In this document: in pieces, positions 5,809-8,959 of the stretch
Numbering within the stretch: the first letter of the stretch is position 1
Layout of the letters: each line of letters starts with the position of its first letter
NCBI GenBank assembly: GCA_027456925.1
Contig: DAIDTZ010000323.1
Span: forward strand, 1-8,959
Direction: 5' to 3'
Source: Nitrospirota bacterium
Lineage (GTDB): Bacteria; Nitrospirota; UBA9217
Length of the DNA stretch: 8,959 bases
Translations under genes and position numbers: made by a program
Notes under the pieces: generated by a model
Databases searched by the model: none
The model's input: the letters and a program-made list of their open reading frames with translations, nothing else
What the model was told of the DNA's origin: nothing

Positions 5809-6837
5809 ATGAATCCACTACGACAACTCAGGATTTCCCTGCTGGTGCTGCTCCTGCTCGTAACCAGCGGCACGGCAGGGTATATGCTCATAGAAGGCTG
5901 GCGCTTTCTTGATGCCTTCTACATGACGATCATCACCATCGGCACCGTGGGGTTCCAGGAAGTGCACCCGTTGAGCGATCCGGGCAAGATTTTTACGATC
6001 CTGCTCATCATCTTCGGCGTGTCCGTGCTCGGCTACGCGGTCAGCAAGCTCGTCCAGATCATGTTCGAAGGCCAGTTCCAGCGTTTTCTCGGGAGGAAAA
6101 AAGTGGAAAAGTCGATCGATAAATTGCGGGACCACTACATCGTCTGCGGGTACGGCAGGATCGGATCGCTCGTCTGCAGGGAGTTCGCCGCGAAGCCGAT
6201 CCCCTTTGTAGTCGTGGAGAACAGCCTTGCCGTGCTCGAACGGCTGGAAGAAGACAAGGTGCTTTTCCTTCGCGGGAACGCCACGGAAGATGAGACGCTG
6301 CTTCGGGCCGGGATCAAGCGCGCCAAAGGCCTTGTCTCGGTCGTCACCTCGGACACGGAGAACGTGTACATCACGCTTACCGCCCGGGGGCTGAACCCCG
6401 ACCTCTATATCCTCGCGCGTTCGGGCGAATCCGGGTCGGACATCAAGCTCAAACGCGCCGGGGCGAACAAAGTGGTTTCCCCCTACCACATCGGCGGGAG
6501 CCGCATGGCCCAGGCCATCCTGCGGCCGAACGTCGTGGACTTCATCGAGATCGCCACGGGCAGGGAGCATATGGACCTGCAGATGGAGGAGATCTACATC
6601 CCCGAGACCTCGCCTTTCATCGGCCAGAATCTCCAGGACGCCGCCCTTCGCCGCGATACGGGCGTCATCATCGTGGGCATCAAGAAGGCAAGCGGCAAGA
6701 TGGTCTTCAATCCCGGCTCGGCGAGCCTGCTCGATGCACGGGACACGCTCATTGTGCTCGGTCAGCCCGCTTCCATTACGATACTCGAGAACCTCGTAGC
6801 GCACAATGTCGCTGGAGGAGAAGCGCCGAGGAAATGA
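5809..6837 (+). CDS. Two-TM potassium channel with C-terminal RCK (TrkA-N/TrkA-C) domain
   Basis: Membrane K+ channel subunit of the Kch/MthK-like type, 342 residues, expected to form a tetramer. TM1 is at about residues 8-27 (LRISLLVLLLLVTSG). The pore helix leads into the selectivity filter TVGFQE at 46-51, and TM2 is at about 61-82 (IFTILLIIFGVSVLGYAVS). The RCK Rossmann fold begins at HYIVCGYGRIGS (109-120), with a GxGxxG nucleotide loop and E137 closing the second strand. RGNATED at 155-161 and the SDTENVY helix at 181-187 are typical TrkA-N features. A TrkA-C domain follows at about 255-320. The ATG at 5809 is preceded only by a weak GAAGAAG. The gene follows the permease but has its own promoter. 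The ligand of the RCK domain (Ca2+, NAD(H) or ATP/ADP) cannot be determined from sequence. Confidence 0.92.
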   Translation: MNPLRQLRISLLVLLLLVTSGTAGYMLIEGWRFLDAFYMTIITIGTVGFQEVHPLSDPGKIFTILLIIFGVSVLGYAVSKLVQIMFEGQFQRFLGRKKVEKSIDKLRDHYIVCGYGRIGSLVCREFAAKPIPFVVVENSLAVLERLEEDKVLFLRGNATEDETLLRAGIKRAKGLVSVVTSDTENVYITLTARGLNPDLYILARSGESGSDIKLKRAGANKVVSPYHIGGSRMAQAILRPNVVDFIEIATGREHMDLQMEEIYIPETSPFIGQNLQDAALRRDTGVIIVGIKKASGKMVFNPGSASLLDARDTLIVLGQPASITILENLVAHNVAGGEAPRK

Positions 6838-6881
6838 GTCGGTGCTGCCGTTCCTTAGCCCCCCCCACTCTCGGCTGCCTC

Positions 6882-6890
6882 TGCTACAAT
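6882..6890 (+). promoter_or_regulatory. Extended -10 promoter candidate for the small protein gene
   Basis: TGCTACAAT is a TGn-extended -10 element (TACAAT at 6885-6890). No -35 match exists because the right spacing falls in a run of eight C's (6859-6866). Transcription would start near 6897, about 47 bases before the preferred ATG at 6944. It lies in the 106-base gap after the channel gene. Confidence 0.45.
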
Positions 6891-6943
6891 TTGAATAGAA
6901 GACATAAATGCTCAATCAGCAGATGAGGATCAGCGGGGACGTT

Positions 6944-7207
6944 ATGTCCGATGTCAAACTGGAAGTCACGATCTATGCCGGCTACCGCGGCGCGGAACGC
7001 CCGAGTTCATTCATATTCGAGGGAAGCACGATTGCTGTTCTGGAGATCGTTCGGACGTGGGTGGAGGAAGCGCACAGGACCAGGGTGCAGAAACGATACT
7101 TTATCGTAAAGGGAAGCGATCAGTACCTCTATACGGTCTATTATGACGTGGGATCAGGGGAATGGTTTTACCAGGACCGGGAAAGAACGAAAAACGATCA
7201 ACTCTGA
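6944..7207 (+). CDS. Small conserved-looking protein of unknown function
   Basis: An 87-residue soluble protein, beginning MSDVKLEVTIYAGYRGAERP when started at 6944. Visible features are alternating hydrophobic residues suggesting beta strands at about 3-11, 20-25, 53-58 and 64-71, one helix (VLEIVRTWVEEAHR, about 31-44), and many aromatic residues near the C-terminus (YLYTVYYD, EWFYQD). There is no signal peptide, membrane segment or cysteine. The pattern, YAGYRG then a strand, a W-containing helix, RYFIVKG and a final strand pair, reminds me of small uncharacterised proteins in Geobacter-like genomes, but I cannot assign a function. A weak GGGGA precedes this ATG. An alternative ATG at 6908 would add 12 residues (MLNQQMRISGDV) that look unlike the rest, and its leader would be only about 11 bases. 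It has its own promoter candidate and ends in a terminator-like hairpin. Confidence 0.7.
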   Translation: MSDVKLEVTIYAGYRGAERPSSFIFEGSTIAVLEIVRTWVEEAHRTRVQKRYFIVKGSDQYLYTVYYDVGSGEWFYQDRERTKNDQL

Positions 7208-7217
7208 TCGCCTTTTT
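7195..7217 (+). terminator. Intrinsic terminator overlapping the small gene's stop codon
   Basis: CGATCA (7195-7200) and TGATCG (7205-7210) form a perfect six-base stem around ACTC. Two C's and a run of five T's (7213-7217) follow. The first bases of the right arm are the stop codon TGA (7205-7207). An A-rich stretch just before the stem would act as the U-tail on the other strand, so it could also stop the converging pyrophosphatase transcript. The stem is short and half AT, so efficiency may be modest. Confidence 0.5.
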
Positions 7218-7263
7218 GATGAAGGATAGGGAAGATCGTAAATGGATTCGCATCGCCGGCTGC

Positions 7264-8925
7264 CTAACGCGCCTGCCCCAGGGAGAGCACCTGGCCGATG
7301 GCCGGTATGAAATCTTTTTTTCGCGACATGACGCGCGGCACCGTACAGGTGTCGTTCGCCACCTTGACGTTGAAGGCCTTTTCCACGATCCAGGTCTCGC
7401 CCCGGAGGAGGATGCGCTCCTGTCCTTTGCCGAGCGGGTTCAACACCAAAAGCACGGTAAGGTCGTAATTATTCGTCGAACGCAGCCTTTCGAGCTCGTC
7501 AACGAGCTCCCGCTCGCGGCTGTCGATCTCCGCGCAGTCGAGCGACATCATCTGGCTCACCCCGAGCTTCTTTCCGTTGATCAGGAATTCCTTGAAATCC
7601 GCGGCAATCAGCTCTGCCGCGGTCTTGTCCTCGAGATTGATGCTTTCGTGAAGCAGTTCCTTGGCATAGGACTGGATCTCGATGCCCGCGATCTCGGCCA
7701 GGCGATGGGCCGTGACGCGGTCCCGCTCCGTGGTCGTGGAAAGCGTCAGGAGCAGGGTGTCCGACAGGATCCCGGACAGCAGGATGCCCGCGATCTCCTT
7801 TGGGATGTGGGTCTGGTATAAGAACATGATGCCCGCCACGACCGTGCAGGTGCTTCCCACGGGATCGTTGTACACGTAGATCGGCGCCGTGGTGGAGATG
7901 TCCCCCACGCGGTGGTGGTCGATGATCTCGAGGATCTCGGCCTCTTCGATGCCGTCCACGGCCTGGGACAGTTCGTTGTGGTCCACCAGGATCGCCATCT
8001 TGCGTACCGGCGTGAGCAGGTCTGTTCGCGTGATGATGCCGATCAAGCGGTTGTCGCTGTCCACGACCACCACGGAGCGGTAATCGGACTCTACGATCTT
8101 CGACCGCACTTCGGCCATGGGCGTGTAAAGGCCCACGGTGGGGCAGGTGGTCGTCATGATGGACGAGACCGGCTCCGACATGGTCATGAGCTGGACCGTG
8201 GCAAAAGCGGGCTTCGGCGACGAGATGAGCAGGACGTTCTTTTCTTTGGCTGCTGCGATGACTTCATTCGGAATCTGCGCGTTGTCGGTCACGATGACCG
8301 CTCCGCAGCCCATCCGGATCAGCTCCAGCTGGATTTCGTTCTGGTCGCCCACGACCACCACATCGCCGGGCCGCACGCGGTTCAGCATGGTCCCTCGCTG
8401 CATGGCTGCGATCAATACCCTGCCGGTCAGGACCGTGACCTGCTTCGTGTTGCTGATGACACGTCCATCGAGCGTTTTTAAGAGGATGTCGATCTCGATG
8501 GGCGCCTTGGAGAGATCGGCGAAGCCCACGCTGTCCATGTAGTGGCGGGCGATGTCCTTGAGACCCACGACCCCTGCCAGCTTTCCGGATTCGTCCACTA
8601 CCGGGACCGAGCGCACGCCCTTCTCGCGCATGAGGAGCGCCAGCACCTGGATCGAGTCCCGGACGCCCACGGCGATGGGACGCTTGAGCTCAAGGTCGTT
8701 TACGGTGGCGGCCAGGCTGTCGATCTCCGCGGAAGGAGGAACGCCGAATTTTTCGAGCACAAAGGCCGTTTCATGGTTCAGCTTGCCGGCCCGGACGGGC
8801 GTAAAGAGGTGCCGCTTGTCCGTTATATTCTTAAAGTACGCGTAGGCAATTGAGGAGCATACGGAATCCGTGTCCGGCGTCGTATGGCCGACCACATAGA
8901 CTGTTTTGACCCGATCTGGGCTCAT
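7264..8925 (-). CDS. ppaC: Family II inorganic pyrophosphatase with CBS-DRTGG-CBS regulatory insert
   Basis: Cytoplasmic Mn/Co-dependent enzyme that hydrolyses pyrophosphate to two phosphates, 553 residues, the length typical of regulated CBS-pyrophosphatases. The N-terminal DHH domain opens with VVGHTTPDTDS, giving metal ligands H14, D18 and D20. It is interrupted by CBS1 (about 79-132), a DRTGG-like domain (about 147-250) and CBS2 (about 251-306). The DHH domain then resumes with VDHNE (D315), IDHHR (D336, H337, H338), GSTCT (357-361) and SDT (D389). A DHHA2 domain ends in SRKK (534-537), which binds the phosphates. In characterised relatives the CBS domains bind AMP/ADP (inhibiting) or ATP/diadenosine polyphosphates (activating). 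The ATG at 8925 is preceded by AGGTG; a GTG nine bases upstream (8934), preceded by AAGGA, is equally possible and adds three residues. SRKKD departs from the usual SRKKQ. It converges with the small gene. Confidence 0.94.
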   Translation of the reverse strand: MSPDRVKTVYVVGHTTPDTDSVCSSIAYAYFKNITDKRHLFTPVRAGKLNHETAFVLEKFGVPPSAEIDSLAATVNDLELKRPIAVGVRDSIQVLALLMREKGVRSVPVVDESGKLAGVVGLKDIARHYMDSVGFADLSKAPIEIDILLKTLDGRVISNTKQVTVLTGRVLIAAMQRGTMLNRVRPGDVVVVGDQNEIQLELIRMGCGAVIVTDNAQIPNEVIAAAKEKNVLLISSPKPAFATVQLMTMSEPVSSIMTTTCPTVGLYTPMAEVRSKIVESDYRSVVVVDSDNRLIGIITRTDLLTPVRKMAILVDHNELSQAVDGIEEAEILEIIDHHRVGDISTTAPIYVYNDPVGSTCTVVAGIMFLYQTHIPKEIAGILLSGILSDTLLLTLSTTTERDRVTAHRLAEIAGIEIQSYAKELLHESINLEDKTAAELIAADFKEFLINGKKLGVSQMMSLDCAEIDSRERELVDELERLRSTNNYDLTVLLVLNPLGKGQERILLRGETWIVEKAFNVKVANDTCTVPRVMSRKKDFIPAIGQVLSLGQAR

Positions 8926-8950
8926 ATAAAACACCTGCTTTCCTTCTATA

Positions 8951-8956
8951 AATATA
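8951..8956 (-). promoter_or_regulatory. Possible -10 box of the pyrophosphatase gene
   Basis: On the minus strand TATATT lies 16 bases before the GTG and 25 before the ATG start candidate. Its -35 would be outside the window. If real, transcription starts near 8944, which would cut close to the Shine-Dalgarno for the GTG and so favours the ATG start. Confidence 0.25.
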
Positions 8957-8959
8957 CTG

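Noticed and set aside
6859..6866. Run of eight C's as a phase-variation tract
   Set aside because: It is outside any gene and single. It could affect promoter spacing, but there is no -35 box to support this.
5818..6915. 365-codon open frame on the minus strand opposite the potassium channel gene
   Set aside because: It is antisense to a clear channel-RCK gene, rich in Asp/His/Arg, and matches no fold I recognise.

Overview
This window looks like ordinary chromosome from a GC-rich, free-living bacterium, probably an environmental anaerobe of the Nitrospirota or Desulfobacterota type. That guess rests on three things: a liv operon headed by a double-ACT protein, a CBS/DRTGG-regulated family II pyrophosphatase, and purine-rich dispersed repeats between genes. 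None of these fixes the taxon. I see no phage, IS, toxin-antitoxin, CRISPR, rRNA or tRNA signature.

Left part (1-4190, minus strand): one transcription unit, read right to left. A good sigma-70-like promoter (4161-4190) and a structured leader precede a 143-residue double-ACT protein. It is followed by a periplasmic binding protein (livK), the permeases livH and livM, and the start of the ATPase livG, which runs off the left edge. Together they form a branched-chain-amino-acid-type (HAAT) ABC importer with a probable cytoplasmic amino-acid-sensing partner. livF would be expected outside the window.

Middle (4310-6837, plus strand): an AzgA-type purine permease diverges from the liv unit. It is followed by a two-TM potassium channel with an RCK domain, which has its own clear promoter.

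Right part (6944-8959): a small protein of unknown function (plus strand) converges on a large family II inorganic pyrophosphatase (minus strand) that carries a CBS-DRTGG-CBS regulatory insertion. A short U-tailed hairpin overlaps the stop of the small gene.

The least expected structure is outside the genes. Three gaps (223-345, 2323-2449, 5612-5700) each contain an inverted pair of purine-rich/pyrimidine-rich low-complexity arms. One supplies the last codons of livM, and one generates a false N-terminal extension of livH. The ACT leader also folds into a long interrupted stem that ends one base before the Shine-Dalgarno. I found no clearly new multi-gene system.
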